NCBI RefSeq assembly: GCF_036785885.1
Contig: NC_092323.1
Span: 18,050,501 to 18,114,500, forward strand
Reading direction: 5' to 3'
DNA from: Coffea arabica
Lineage: Eukaryota > Streptophyta > Magnoliopsida > Gentianales > Rubiaceae
DNA length: 64,000 nt
This document shows, piece after piece, positions 45,624 through 57,951 of this stretch; the stretch's first letter is position 1; every line of letters starts with the position of its first letter. The position numbers were made by a program, and so were the translations under genes. The notes under the pieces were generated by a model, which worked only from the letters and a program-made list of their open reading frames with translations, was not told the origin of the DNA and made no database searches.

Positions 45624-46437
45624 CTAGTTGTAACGTTTGGTGGGTAGAAAGTAATGAATGAAACTTTGTAGGGTTGCAACATCAGCTCTGTAGTGTTTCT
45701 GAGTGAATTCTTGCAAATCTGACCATGTGAAATCAGGGTACTTCCTTTGCTCTTCTCTGTCAATAAGATCCTGTGGGGGTCTCACTACTTTGTCTTGTTT
45801 TGGGCACAAGAAAAAGGCTAATGATCTTCTGACACTCTCCTTGTTCACCAGTGCCCTGTGAAGGCAGCTCTTGTATCTTCCATTGGACAATGCCTACGTA
45901 TCCCAAAAAAAAAAAAAGGGAAAAGTTATATGAAAAAAAAAATCAGTGATTAAGAAAGAGGAAGAACACTTCGTTTGTTGTAGATGTTAAACATGTATAT
46001 TAATTGAGAAAATCATTTGTGCAATGGCGTGTTTAATTGTAGCATTCCAATCACAATGATTTCTGTGAAAATTTTAGATGCATTAGAATATTGTCGAAGA
46101 AAATGTAATATGTTATTAACCTATAGACTCATATCAGTTAGATTATATTTTTTTTTTCGTATCATTATAGAAATGTAAAATATGGCCAACTTAGACTCTT
46201 CTAGGGTATAAAGCATGTGAAATTCTTCTTGTCAAGAAAATGAGTTGAATTTGCCAAAAATCCCTAACAACGAATATCCATGTAAATTATGTTAAAGGGT
46301 ATTTTTTTTTAACACTTTAATATACGTTTTACCATAGCACAACCTTGATTCTATTCTTGATCGAAAATTTAATGAAAACTACACAATGATAGGAATAAGA
46401 AGTTATTGAGTTTAGCAAGAAATGCCAGCAGAAAAGG

Positions 46438-46480
<43 letters not shown>

Positions 46481-46645
46481 TATATGACGTTAAAAAAAAC
46501 TTCTCAAACTTGGTTTATTATTTTAAAAGACTTTGGACTAATATATTTTTGTAAGGGCACTTCGGTATAACCTTGGGGTGTTTAGTGCATTCAACCCTGT
46601 AGATAACAGTGCTTTTGCAATTTATCTAGCATTAATTACCATACA

Positions 46646-46735
<90 letters not shown>

Positions 46736-49700
46736 ATGTATACCATGCTCGTCATTGTTTGTTAATCAATAAAGAGTGAAGTTTTCAATAATCTTGTTAT
46801 TTATTTAAATATTAGGATTACTAGATGGATGGTTTGAAGTATGATACTCTTTTTCTGAAATTTTCATTAATTTTATTATTCTGAAAATGTCACTGGCTAA
46901 GAAATGGAAATGGTCGACAAAAATGAAGCAATGATACTCTTTTTGTAACTAGAAGGTGTAGTGTAAATGCATCAATTTCTAAATGTATTTAAGATAAAAT
47001 TACATATAACAAAGTGAGAAAAAGTCTTTCACGTTTTAAAAAATATATAGGAATTAACTCTATTCACAATAGAAAAAATGCTAAGATTACATAAAATTAC
47101 TTTCATAGTTAGCCAAAGCTTAATTTCCACATCCTTTGCACTGTTAGGCTTGTACATTAAAAAGGATTAAGACAGTGTGGTCATCTTTATTTTTTTAAAA
47201 AGGAATCAAGACTTGTTTATGATGTTTGGTAATTCTATATATATATATATATATACACATCAAGCGGTCCCAAATGCACATGATCTAGGAGACCACTTTT
47301 GGCATTGCCCTTTGTGTGGGTGCCCACATGTTCAAGAAAAAAGATTCTCTAAATAGTACCAAATAAGAATGTTGATCTAATAAAAGGTACAATCCAACCC
47401 TCCAGGTGTGCGAGATTCCATAAATAATATGGATTAATCTTTTTTTTTTTAGTGTAAGCAAAAGGACTCAAACCCGAGATCTCACGCTTACACTCCCTCC
47501 CCCCGTACCATCCAACCCATCCCTCCCCCCATGATTAATCTTATATATACTGTCAGTGTATATATTATTATCATTAGATATATGATACATGAGCAAAATT
47601 TGAATTTAAAATTCAAAATTTGCTCATGTGCCATCCATCCGATTGTAAAAGTATATACACTGACAGTATATATAAAATTTACTCAAATAGTATAAGAAAA
47701 ATATTGAAGCCTACCTATTTATTTTTATTTTTATTTTTGGGTTAGGAGAAGTATCCCTTTATTTGCATGTATTCTGATGAGCAGTGTTATAAGGCATACT
47801 TACAATTTTATCTCTTTATATTTCCTAGAATAAGTTTTGGAACTTTTTGAATATAGTCACACAAGTTTTCAAATTCATATTGAAATAATGTAACATACAT
47901 CTAGATCCGTCAGTGCATATACTCACAGTATAAAAAGAATTGATCCTTTAATAATTAATTGGACCTCTTATTTATCTAGTTTTAACATTATTGTTGGCTA
48001 ACATATACTACGATATTTGGGAGCTGCAAATGACTTGTGAAATGATTTAAAACCATTTTAATAATGTTATGCATATTCCAAGAGCAGAAGTCAAAGTGAA
48101 ACAGTGAGGAACAAAGGATTCATTTTTTGTCTTTACCCATGTTTCTATCTAACCAACCTCACTGTCCTCTATAGTAGCAACAATAGACACCTATATATCG
48201 TAGGTCACCAACAAAATGGTGTTAATATTAAGTACAGTTTTTTTTCGCATTTTGTTTCAAATTATTAAGTAATTCCATCTCCTATCTGTACTTATCAATA
48301 ATCATTTGGACTTAAGTCTTTATTTAAACACATCTAATTAAAACTCCATGGAGTGAAAAAGGAAATGAAACAAGAAATGTTACCATACGTAGACAAAAGA
48401 AATGGCTTGAACTTTTTTATTTTTCATATGTAAAATGGCTTGAACTTAGAAGCAACTTATTTACAATATAAGGGATTTTCTTGTTTAATTACCTCACCCC
48501 AATTTTAGATTCTGATTTTCAAAATCCAATTTTTTTCGCCGTTCTTGCGTGTATTTGTATATGGAATCGACAAAAAAGTTAAAATCTAGAATCTATTACG
48601 AGTAGCTTCTACAAACAAAAAAAAAATGCAACATTTAAAACAACTTGGACCAGCCCCCCAATCATGTATAAAATTACCTTCAAACTTACTTAATAATTAA
48701 ATGAAGCAAATAAGTATGAAGCATAATACTACTACTTTTCAGAGAACAAAACATACCATAAATGTGTCACCAAGGTTAATGACAAATGCATCTGGTCGAG
48801 GTCGAATGGGTCGCCATTGGTTGTTTGCAAAAACTTCAAGGCCTCCAACTTGATCTTGATGAAGAATGGTTAAGGAAGTTGGATCACAATGGGGACCAGT
48901 TCCAAGAGTCAGGCCTGGTTCTTTACAAGGTGGATAGAAATTGCACCTCATTAGTGAACTACCATCTTCAAAGAATTTTCTGTAGTGGGAACGTTCTACT
49001 CCCAAGCTAATTGCCAATAATTCCAGGATTGCTAGAGATAATTTCTCCATTGCCTCACAATATTTTTGGTAGACCAACCTACAAGTAAGAATCTTATTGG
49101 ACATTTTTCTTTTGAGTTAACAATATATGAATTGATAACATTAACAAGAATGGTAGAAAACAAAGAAAGACTGAAGTACTGAAGATGGCTTTGCTCGAAT
49201 CTGGCTAGCTATATATATAGAATTTGTATCAAAGTCTTAAATTTTTTTTTTATCAAGGGAAGTACAAATCACGTATAAACATTTGAGAGATTATTAAAAG
49301 CAGTAATCAGTGTTAAGTCTAACACGTTTGTAGTTGAATTTCTATTTCGAGAGCAATAATTTTAAACCCTAATCTACTTTTTCCTCAAGAAAAAGAAAAT
49401 GAAATTAGCTGTGAATTTCTTGTTCCATTTCCCAAGTTCCCAGCTATCTAGAATTATAGATTTACTTCTACTCCAAGATTCTTGCACCTAATGAAACGAG
49501 GGATGGTCCAGATATATCGGTAAAATTTTTTTATACATTAACAGTGTATATACTAATAAATTTAAATGTATATTATATGTGCAAAATTTAGTATTCTAAT
49601 TCAAATCGAGATGATATGCCGTACATCTAGATGCGTGTAGACACTAATAGTGTAGGAAAATTAATTCAAGATATACATGCATGCTAAAACTATATTCTAG

Positions 49701-50437
49701 AACGTGTTATTCTAAAAATTTTTGTAGGAAAGTGGGAAAATGAAATAAGGGGAAACAAACTTGAGAATCAAACCTTCATTCTAATATGAGAAATAAAGAG
49801 CCTCGTCAAACACGTTTAATTTTGATTTATAACTTAATTTTTACCTGTAGGTAAAAAAACCAAAAACCAAAAAAACTATGTAATGTTCTCACCCGGTTTC
49901 TTGGAATTCTTTCCCAAAGGAGGATGTGAAATAATTAGGCACAGCAAGGTCATGGCTGTTGCCATGGTTATACACAAAAGATAACGTTTCCTTCCATGGC
50001 AATTTAGACGAAAACCGGTGAGCATGGGCACCTGAGTAGCCATAAACGCTGCCTGGTTCCCTACGAGCATCAAGCTTTTTAGCAAGCGGAAGATTGAAGA
50101 TGAAATCCAGATGTTCATGTGCAGCTCGAATAAGATCCACATCTACACCGTGTTTGATAACTTGGAAGAAACCATGGTTAATACAGGCAGCTCCAACAAG
50201 GTGAGCAGCAGCAACAGTTGCCTCCTTGTCACCTTTCAAGAAGCCCTCTAGGTTTATGACTGGCTCTCTTAGCTCATCCTGAGAGCCAACCAAGTCTTGA
50301 TGAGGCCAGAGGAATTGTGTTGGCATGTTTGCTTGTTTATGTAGTATGGATATGTCAAAAACCAGGATTTCATTTTTCAAATCATTTGCAGGGTTCAATT
50401 GGGGACACAGGAGGAGATCTGAGACACTTAAATCCAT
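45624..50437 (-). CDS. GA20ox: Gibberellin 20-oxidase
   Basis: Three exons on the minus strand, 50437-49893, 49078-48757 and 45893-45624, join in phase to 378 aa, the usual GA20ox length. This 2-oxoglutarate/Fe(II) dioxygenase carries out successive C-20 oxidations in gibberellin synthesis in the cytosol. Diagnostic blocks are 'LPWKET' (146-151), 'NFYPPC' (228-233), Fe ligands His245 and Asp247 in 'GPHCDPTSLTILHQD', the third ligand His301 in 'SCLHRALVN', and the 2-oxoglutarate Arg311-X-Ser313. 'YPDFTW..L.EFTQKHYRAD' is the typical C-terminus. Intron positions match the family's three-exon form. Intron 2 is unusually large (about 2.86 kb) and holds a SINE, MITEs and microsatellites. All key residues are present, so it should be functional. 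Confidence 0.95.
46441..46478. repeat. (AT)n microsatellite in GA20ox intron 2
   Basis: This is an uninterrupted TA repeat of about 37 bp. Confidence 0.85.
46640..46734. repeat. Compound (ATAC)n(AT)n microsatellite in GA20ox intron 2
   Basis: About 35 bp of 'atac' repeats flow into about 60 bp of 'at' repeats. Confidence 0.85.
47442..47530 (-). mobile_element. tRNA-derived SINE in GA20ox intron 2
   Basis: Inverted on the plus strand: a poly(T) start, then a B-box complement 'caaacccgagatctcac' and a C-rich end 'catccctcccccc'. The flanks 'ggattaatctt' and 'gattaatctt' form the target duplication (left about 47431-47441, right 47533-47542). Same family as 59979-60069. Confidence 0.75.
47540..47682. 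mobile_element. MITE, 'TATACACTGACAGTGTATA' family, copy 4 (best preserved)
   Basis: The ends 'tatatatactgtcagtgtat' and 'tacactgacagtatatata' are inverted, and the centre 'ttgaatttaaaattcaaaat' is itself palindromic. It lies in GA20ox intron 2 against the SINE. Confidence 0.75.
47855..47945. mobile_element. MITE, 'TATACACTGACAGTGTATA' family, copy 5 (partial)
   Basis: 'acatctagatccgtcagtgc' and 'actcacagtataaaaagaat' are the right half of the family. The left half is lost or eroded. It lies in GA20ox intron 2. Confidence 0.5.
49521..49668. mobile_element. MITE, 'TATACACTGACAGTGTATA' family, copy 6
   Basis: 'tttatacattaacagtgtat' and 'gacactaatagtgtaggaaa' are inverted ends; 'atatgtgcaaaatttagtat' is the family interior. 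It lies in GA20ox intron 1. Confidence 0.65.
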
Positions 50438-53400
50438 TAGGTTGTGAGACTGATTGTTTATGAAGTGGAATTTGGAATCTAAAAGCAGTCTTTATGCACC
50501 ATATCAGGTTAAAAGACTAATGCAGCTAGGGAACAAGAATAGGAACCTGCATTGAAGTATTAAATGTGATTAAACTGTAGAGTAGATTGGTGAGTTTTTG
50601 TCCTTCTTATATATTTTTGTTCTTTTATTTGGGGTTAATTGTGTTCAGACCCCACTTTTGATGTTGTTAAAAACTTCTGTTAATTTGGTTTTACATTTTT
50701 GATTAATGAAATGACATGTACAACTTACGTAAAAGTTCGATAATAAATCCAAAAAGTGTGTGACGAATGTTTACATAATATTGTACGATAGTTCATAAAT
50801 AGTTAAATCAAAAATAAATTATTGTTGTAATTTGAATTAGTGATGTTTCCACCATTAGACTGAGGCTAGCTTATTAGGAAGTAATCAATGCTTTTAATTA
50901 ATAATCTCCTAGTAAAATGTCTCAATTACAATAGAAATCGCATTTTTATCAAATCCAATTTGGTTCCTACACCAATACATGAGCCTTTTTTTTTTTTTTT
51001 TTTTCAAGGCAAGTGATACTTACACTCCAAAATATTTAATTCAATTAAATATTTTCAAATGTTCAATCAGTTCATGCATAACCACCAAAAAACTGAAAGA
51101 GAATAAAAAATAATTCAAAAAATAAATGGATAAACAACGAAAAACTGAAAGAGGCTAAAAGAGATAGGGAAAGGAGTGTGAAGGAAAATGCCAAGGCCGT
51201 CCTTCGGAAAGGTTGAAGAAAAGGGTGGGAAGGTTGCCAAGAAGCCAACAACTGGGACGAGTGACGCCCTTTATCCCTTTGGTCATTTTCTCACTACAAA
51301 ACAAATGAAACTCCATGCAGCAGTCTCCATCCCTTCTTACTCCCTTTTCTCGTCTCTTCTACTAATTGAAATTGCTTCTTCCAAAGAACCCTAGGCACAT
51401 AATTGTGTCTTTTCATGCAGTTTTTTAAAATTGAAGTTGATCTGCATAAAAATCTTCTCTTGACTGTAACCACATATAGTTTCTTACTTGGCTTCATTTT
51501 AGGCCTTTAGTGTTGTTAGGTTTTGTGGCCATTTATTTATTAGATAGTATTGGCACATGTCTTAACCTGTAACCTGTCATCTAGCTGAAATGAATCCACT
51601 TATAAAGTTCTAATTACTGTTCATTCATATGCAAAATTGTTGTCAAGTGTCATGAACTGGTTTGAAATGTTATCAAGATAATTGGATAAGTTAGGCAGAT
51701 CATTTGTTTATAAATAGATTAAGGAGGACCACTTCTGTTGTGATAATCTTATGAATTCTAACTATTTTTAGTCAATTTTGAAACAACCAAGGCCATACAA
51801 ACATGCCTGATCACATATAAAGTTATTTGGTTCACACAATTCTTCAAAAAAAAACATTTTTTTTGTTACCAAGTATAAATTAATTGATAAACTAGTACAC
51901 TTAGATAACATACCCTTGTTTATGCTGAAAACGAGATCCTAGAAGAAAAAAATTAGTAGAATAAAATTACATAATGTGGAAGAAAGATGTGATGTGATGC
52001 TTATGGCCAAAACAGTTAAACCCCACTTTTTTTTTTATTATTATTATCGGTTTCTAGCTTAATCAATTGTGCTGTTTTTATCAGAACAACATGCTAGCCA
52101 AATCAATTCTTTTCAGTTTTGTAATTTATTCACGACTCAACAATAATTTTTGAGGCCCACAAATAGTCCCTATGAAAATCCCATTAGCCATTCAGAAGAG
52201 ATCATCCATTTCGTGTGGCGACAACCATGCATGAATCTGCACATACATTTATGTCGTTTCCTTCTTCTCCACTTTGGGAAGTAACAAAAAATATATATTT
52301 TTTTTAAAAAAAATAAAAATAAAAGCTCTTTCTTCATGGATATGATTGATTAAACCAAGAATGGTTACCCTCCATTTGATCTGGTTCACAAGCTACATCA
52401 TTTTGTCGTGGAACACACTGTGCCACAAGAATACTTTGTTTCCCACGTAGCCTAGAAGTTGAAGTTAGAGCCTCAGATATTACCATGTGGAACCTACAAT
52501 ATTCTTGGCACTACTACTTGGTATGATAAGATTTGTAAGGCAAGGCATATGACAGAACATACTCACATCACTTTATGAGGGAACAAGAGGAGTTTCTAGA
52601 CATGTTTTTGAGAATTTACATCAATTAGTGGATTACGAGGTTTCTGTTTTGACTCTTGAACACATCCCTTTTTCCTTTCTCTTTTACACGGTTGCAACTT
52701 TAGAGACTGTCTTGAACCAAAATTTTAAGACAACTACTTGACGTATTTTGATAAATCCAAGTGAAGGGCTGTGTTTCAAAGCCACCCTAACCAACAAGAA
52801 AAGGTGGAGAAGCCAGGCTCACGTGAGATTGTACAAACTCATCCAAAAAAAAAAAAAAAGGCTGAATAAACATTAAAATGAGGTAATACATGTTATTATA
52901 TTATTAAGATACAATTTGACGAAACCAATTCAAAAAATTATGGCTCTAATTCGGTTAATTAAACACAAAGGTGATGAACATCAAAATCAGACTTGGGTTT
53001 TGTTGAAATTCTTTGAGTGGAATGCGATGGTATGATTTTCCTTTGGACTACTAGAAAGTTTGAAACCTCCATTCTTTAAATTGATCTGTAAAAATGCTAC
53101 ACACATCTTGGACCATTAGGCATTTTTGATATGAGTAGTAAACGCTTTTATGAATTTCTCTTTCACCATATGCTTTTGGGAGCAGAACAAACATTAGTTG
53201 CTTGCAAGTGACATGTAATCAAGTGTTGTACCAACAACTTCAAACAGTAGTCTACTTTTCATGGAATTAAATGTGTTTTCATTTAATTGGATTAGTATTG
53301 ATAACGTTTTCCTTGGGGATCAGCCTATGCCCAAAATTATCAAGCTCATGGTATGATACGTAGACAGTTGTTGATGGAGGAGGTTTTCATATGATCAATG

Positions 53401-54500
53401 ACGGAACCAGAACACTTACTTTGAGGGGGTGACTTTCATATATATGTATATACTTTAGGGTTAATTTTAAAATTTGGTAGATATTTAAGGGTGTAAATAA
53501 TTTTACTTGTAAAAAGATAATCTTGAAAACTTTCAAAATATTAGGGAAGAGATAAATTTGTAGGACTTTGGGGTGACGGATGGGCCCTCCCGACCTCCCC
53601 TATATTTGTCCTTACATGTGATTTAGAAGTCTCGAATTCAAATCATTAAACGATCGATAAGAGTCTACCGTTGATTCTCTCGCATAAAAAACAAATAAGT
53701 TAAAAGGAAAAATGGGTTCTCTATTGTAATTCTGACTTACAAGAGCAAGGCTTTGGCTGAATATATAAAGTGCACCTCAACACTGTAATCTTTCAAGAAA
53801 AACACCTTTTTCCATATTCAACAAGGGAAAAAAAAATTCTGACTTGGGTTAACACACAGCAATCAAATGTTTCCTAGTACCTTGATAACTAAATTGACAC
53901 AATATTCACATCAAAAGTAGGAGAAATTCCCTCGAATTCTGTTAATAATCAACAAATCAAAATAGAAAAGGTTGTCCAACTGCAAAATTTATTAGATGGT
54001 CGACAAATTTGTTTCCAAACTAAAACCCGACCTGAGCAACTTGGCTTTTATAGCCTAAGTCCCCTATGTCAATAGCTCCTTGATTCTTATGCAAAATTCT
54101 GAATGTCCAAGAACATCCATACCAACAAATTTGTTGCTTGCCAGCATCTGAATTCCACCATGACAATGTCCATCCCATCTTTGGCCTATTCTCCTCGCCA
54201 AACAATAAACTGGGTAAGGACACTTGTTTTTGTTGTATAGTGGTCAGAAAATCTTTTGCTTTGGCTAATGTTTATTCTTGTATATATTCCACATAAGTCA
54301 AAACTTTGTATTGCAAACAAAGGAACTAGATATGCATATCGTAACTATGTGATCCAATGATGTGACATAAGTGAAAAAAATAATGCTGCTGATGATAGAT
54401 GTGAGAGAGAAAATATTAACTTCTGAGGTACAAGGACAGTTCTTGTTTTACCTTCTGTTTTGGATATGAAAGATAAAAAATTATTAATTGTTCTGACTTT
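50438..54500. other. GA20ox upstream region and AT-rich intergenic
   Basis: No gene is supported. Short frames at 51188-51394 and 54020-54223 show no known motif. 'gaagtctcgaattcaaatc' near 53630 may be a SINE scrap. Confidence 0.4.
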
Positions 54501-54514
54501 TAGGCTTGGCTGGT

Positions 54515-55190
54515 TACAGTGTTTTGCTAAAGATAAGTTTCAAAAATTGGACATTGAAGAATCAAGTACTTTAAAATTTGGTTCAAGTAGTTTCTAAGTA
54601 AATGTGATTTTAAAATATGCTTGAAAATTTTACACAATATAACTGTGACATTAACTGCTAAATAGGAGGAAACTAACATTTGGCATCCAAAAGTGCTTTC
54701 AATGTTCCATCAAGAGGAGGAAAGTTGAGTGGCTTCAAGGATGAGAACAAAAAACAACACAAATTTATGTTAGTGGAACCTTACTCAATCAATTTTGAGA
54801 TTATTTTCTGAATAATTATTAGGATTACAATCAAAACACCACCTCAAATAATGCATATTTCTCACTATGCCCTACTTGTTGTCCAGTTGGATCAATCCAC
54901 AACATCTTTGAATTTTGCAAATTTAGTAAAGTCAGCCTAGCAACCCCAGCTTCAATCATTTCATAATGTGAGGTGCACATATTATGGCAAGGAGAATTAT
55001 GCTTTCAATCGAATCAACAATTTGTCAAAATCATAATTTTTGTTGTTATTATGTGAAGGGTATATTTGTCTTTTCATTTCTGAGAATGTGGAATCACACT
55101 TTTTTACCACACTTGATGCTTTCACTGAGGGTACATTTGTATGTTTAGTTGAATATGTGCATCTAGAATGACTATGTTAGATTCAATTGG
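54515..55190 (+). repeat. Unclassified dispersed repeat, copy 1
   Basis: It shares an ordered series of words with 56160-56690: 'taacatttggcatcc', 'aatgcat', 'aatccaca/aatccaaag', 'gaatatgtgcatct'. It is non-coding and bounded by no obvious terminal repeats. Confidence 0.5.
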
Positions 55191-55236
55191 GATTTGCTGA
55201 TTTGACTGTATTATACAGGGGAAAACTGAAAAGTAG

Positions 55237-55398
55237 AAAGCTTATTTGGATTGCAAGTTTTCGAGAGTTTTTGGAAAAAATTACTGTAACATTTTTTAGG
55301 ATATTATGTATGTGTAGTGATTGAGAAATGTGTAAAAGAAATATTCACAAAAATTGTGAATTTTTTTTTTGTGAAAAATAGCAATCCAAACAGGGTGT
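55237..55398. mobile_element. hAT-type MITE, 'TTTGGATTGC' family (best copy)
   Basis: The inverted ends contain 'tttggattgc' and 'gcaatccaaa', and a perfect 8-bp duplication 'aaaagtag' flanks it (55229-55236, 55399-55406). It is 162 bp long and non-coding. The interior includes 'attactgtaacattttt' and 'gattgagaaatgtgt'. Confidence 0.75.
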
Positions 55399-55406
55399 AA
55401 AAGTAG

Positions 55407-56159
55407 TGACAATCCTTGATTGGCAATAGGAGGCTAGATATAAAATTTATCATTATCTATACTAAAAAATGTTAATTAAGAAGTAAAAGCTTTAATTTTT
55501 AATTACTATCAGAGATGGTTGCAAATATAAACTCATTGGATCAAATGGAGTATTTTTCTAGACACGAAGAAAAAAAAAGTATAGAAATTACACCTGTGGT
55601 ACAATACTAGATATCAAAGTACAAAAATCACATCTACGATTCAATGCTTAATATGGTTTAAAAGAAAAAAAAAATTAATCCTTTATCGACAAATTGATAA
55701 CACGAATAATAATAAAAATCATATGATATTTTTGTGGGAGGAGGCTAGAAATTTCAACATTTTTTGTTTGAAAGAGTAGGGGAGGGGGGAAGACAAAATG
55801 AGGAGTTAACATAAAATTTTATAAAATGTTATAGTAACAAAAGCAATTTCGTAGAAGTTAAAGGGCCAACCACGGCTGCTGAGTGCTGATAACCCATGCC
55901 TCTTTTGCTAACTTGTTAACGCTATCCTCGACATTGCACCTTTTTTCTTCCTGGTTTTGGGTGACAGAACCAAAACACTACACTTGCTGCCAAGTGAATA
56001 AACAGACAAACTCTAAGAACTGGGGGTAGTTAAGTAATTCATCAGGCTTTTAATTGTCTAGGAAAAGTATGTGTCCAAGTAATGCAATACTTCTCCTTTG
56101 AAGTTTACTTTTCTGGGTAACCCTCCTTAAAATTTAAAAAAAAAAAAAAAAAAAAGGCT
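55407..56159. other. AT-rich intergenic
   Basis: I see no feature except a poly(A) run near 56133-56154. Confidence 0.4.
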
Positions 56160-56690
56160 TCAAGAAGTAGACATTTGAGAACATCACACCATGTTAATCT
56201 GTGAACAAGTAGTTTTTTAGGTGAATTTGATTTTTAATGCTTTAAGATTTTAAACATTATTGTTGTCACATTAATTGCTAGATTGGAAGAAAATAACATT
56301 TGGCATCCTACAAAAATACCTCCTGAAAGAATGCATGTTTTGGATTGCCCTCTTCATGGTCCAAAGGTATCAATCCAAAGCTCTAATCCTTCTAATTTTC
56401 CAATCTAGTGAAGTTGACCGGCAATCCAATCTCATTTCTCATGTGAGGTTCAATATTGTTGCAAGAAGAAGGGAAACAAAAAATGTGTTGGGCCAGAAGA
56501 ATATGCATTAAAGGCATGTTTGTATAGATATCATGATTTTCATTTATTTTCTTATTTTTGGAAGGTATATCTGTCACTTCAATTTTAAGCATGTGGAACC
56601 ACACAGTTTTTACAAAATTTTTGCTTTTATTAAGGTTACATGTGCCTTTTCGATGGAATATGTGCATCTGCAATTGATGATAAAAAAAAA
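56160..56690 (+). repeat. Unclassified dispersed repeat, copy 2
   Basis: This is a direct-orientation diverged relative of 54515-55190, collinear through 'aacatttggcatcc', 'gtggaaccacac' and 'gaatatgtgcatctgcaa'. The 78- and 93-codon frames here are chance. Confidence 0.5.
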
Positions 56691-57077
56691 AGATTAGCCA
56701 AGTTGATTATATTAGTATTCAGTTAAATGAATTTTTAAAGGTGCTTTTGGTAATCAACTCGATGTATTTTTAGTAACAACTTCGGTAGTATTCTAAAGAT
56801 ATTACACAATAGTTATTAAACTGACCCGAAAGGTGCTCGGTGAGGAGTGGATCAATGAGTTACTGATTCAACCGATAGTTGGTGGTTGAACAAGTCACTA
56901 TAATATAATTTTTATATTATAATTCACACTTTTGAGTACAAAATATAGGATAAAATATGTCATAGAAATAATCCATCTTTCATTGTTAACAACTCACAAT
57001 CTTGCGAACAATTCAAATAATCTTGCATTGTCCAGAAATGACACAAAGCATTTGAAAGAAATTCTGAATAAAAATAA

Positions 57078-57951
57078 GCGATAATTTCAAAAACCTCTGG
57101 AGAGGTTTCTAACAATTTCACCATCCTCTGCTAAGATTCTAAGAACATCACTAACCTTCCTTGAAACCAATTTTTTTGTAACAATTCTGCCCAATTCAAG
57201 AAAAAAAAAAAAGCAACAATAAAAAAAATAATTTCAAGTGTGAGAATATTTATTTATGCCAAAAGTGCCCCTCAACTATTATACTAGTTAGATTAAATAT
57301 TTGATCTAACTTTTTAATTCGCTTATGGAGCCATTACTACACATGATCAACAAAAATTTCAATCATCCATAACAAAAAATAACAACTTCCGTAGCTTAAG
57401 ATTCTCATTATCACCACAATTATAAGAAAAATTAACCCAACTGAAATCTCTTTATATTCAATTCCTTTATTTGTCAAGTACATAAATTGGAAAAAGGATG
57501 TCTAGTATTGGATCCCATTTTTAGATGCCAAATTAGATTTTCTTTTTTTACATTTTAAATTATGGTTAATTTAGTTTGTAAACGGCTTAATTGTTTCTCA
57601 TGTCTAAATCCTTTAATTTATCAAGTGCATTACACCTGATTTCTTTAATTTGTCAAGTATATAAAAAATAAAAAAATACACCTAGTTTTGGCTCTATTTT
57701 TGGATGGCAAATTAATTAACTTTTTACAATCCAAATTATGGTTAATATAGTTAGCAAATGTTTAACTATTTTCCTTCACATACATGTGTAACGTATCCTA
57801 AATTATAAGGGCAATAGAGTCATTTGGCAATTAGTTATGTAAGTGTTAGGTCTCAAATGACTGATAAGGGAGGTAAATGAAATTTCTAAAACCTCCGGGC
57901 AATGTAGTTAAACTGTTAGAAACTTTAGGAGAGGTTTCTGAAATTGTCCCC
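57078..57951. mobile_element. TIR element, 'gataatttca..acctc' family, copy 2
   Basis: The left 'gcgataatttcaaaaacctc' and inverted right 'ggggacaatttcagaaacctc' form long imperfect terminal repeats, each followed by 'tttctaaca' blocks. It is non-coding and about 874 bp long. Confidence 0.6.

Noticed and set aside
54020..54223. 67-codon minus-strand frame with a Trp-rich segment
   Set aside because: There is no known motif, no splice context and no neighbouring coding signal.
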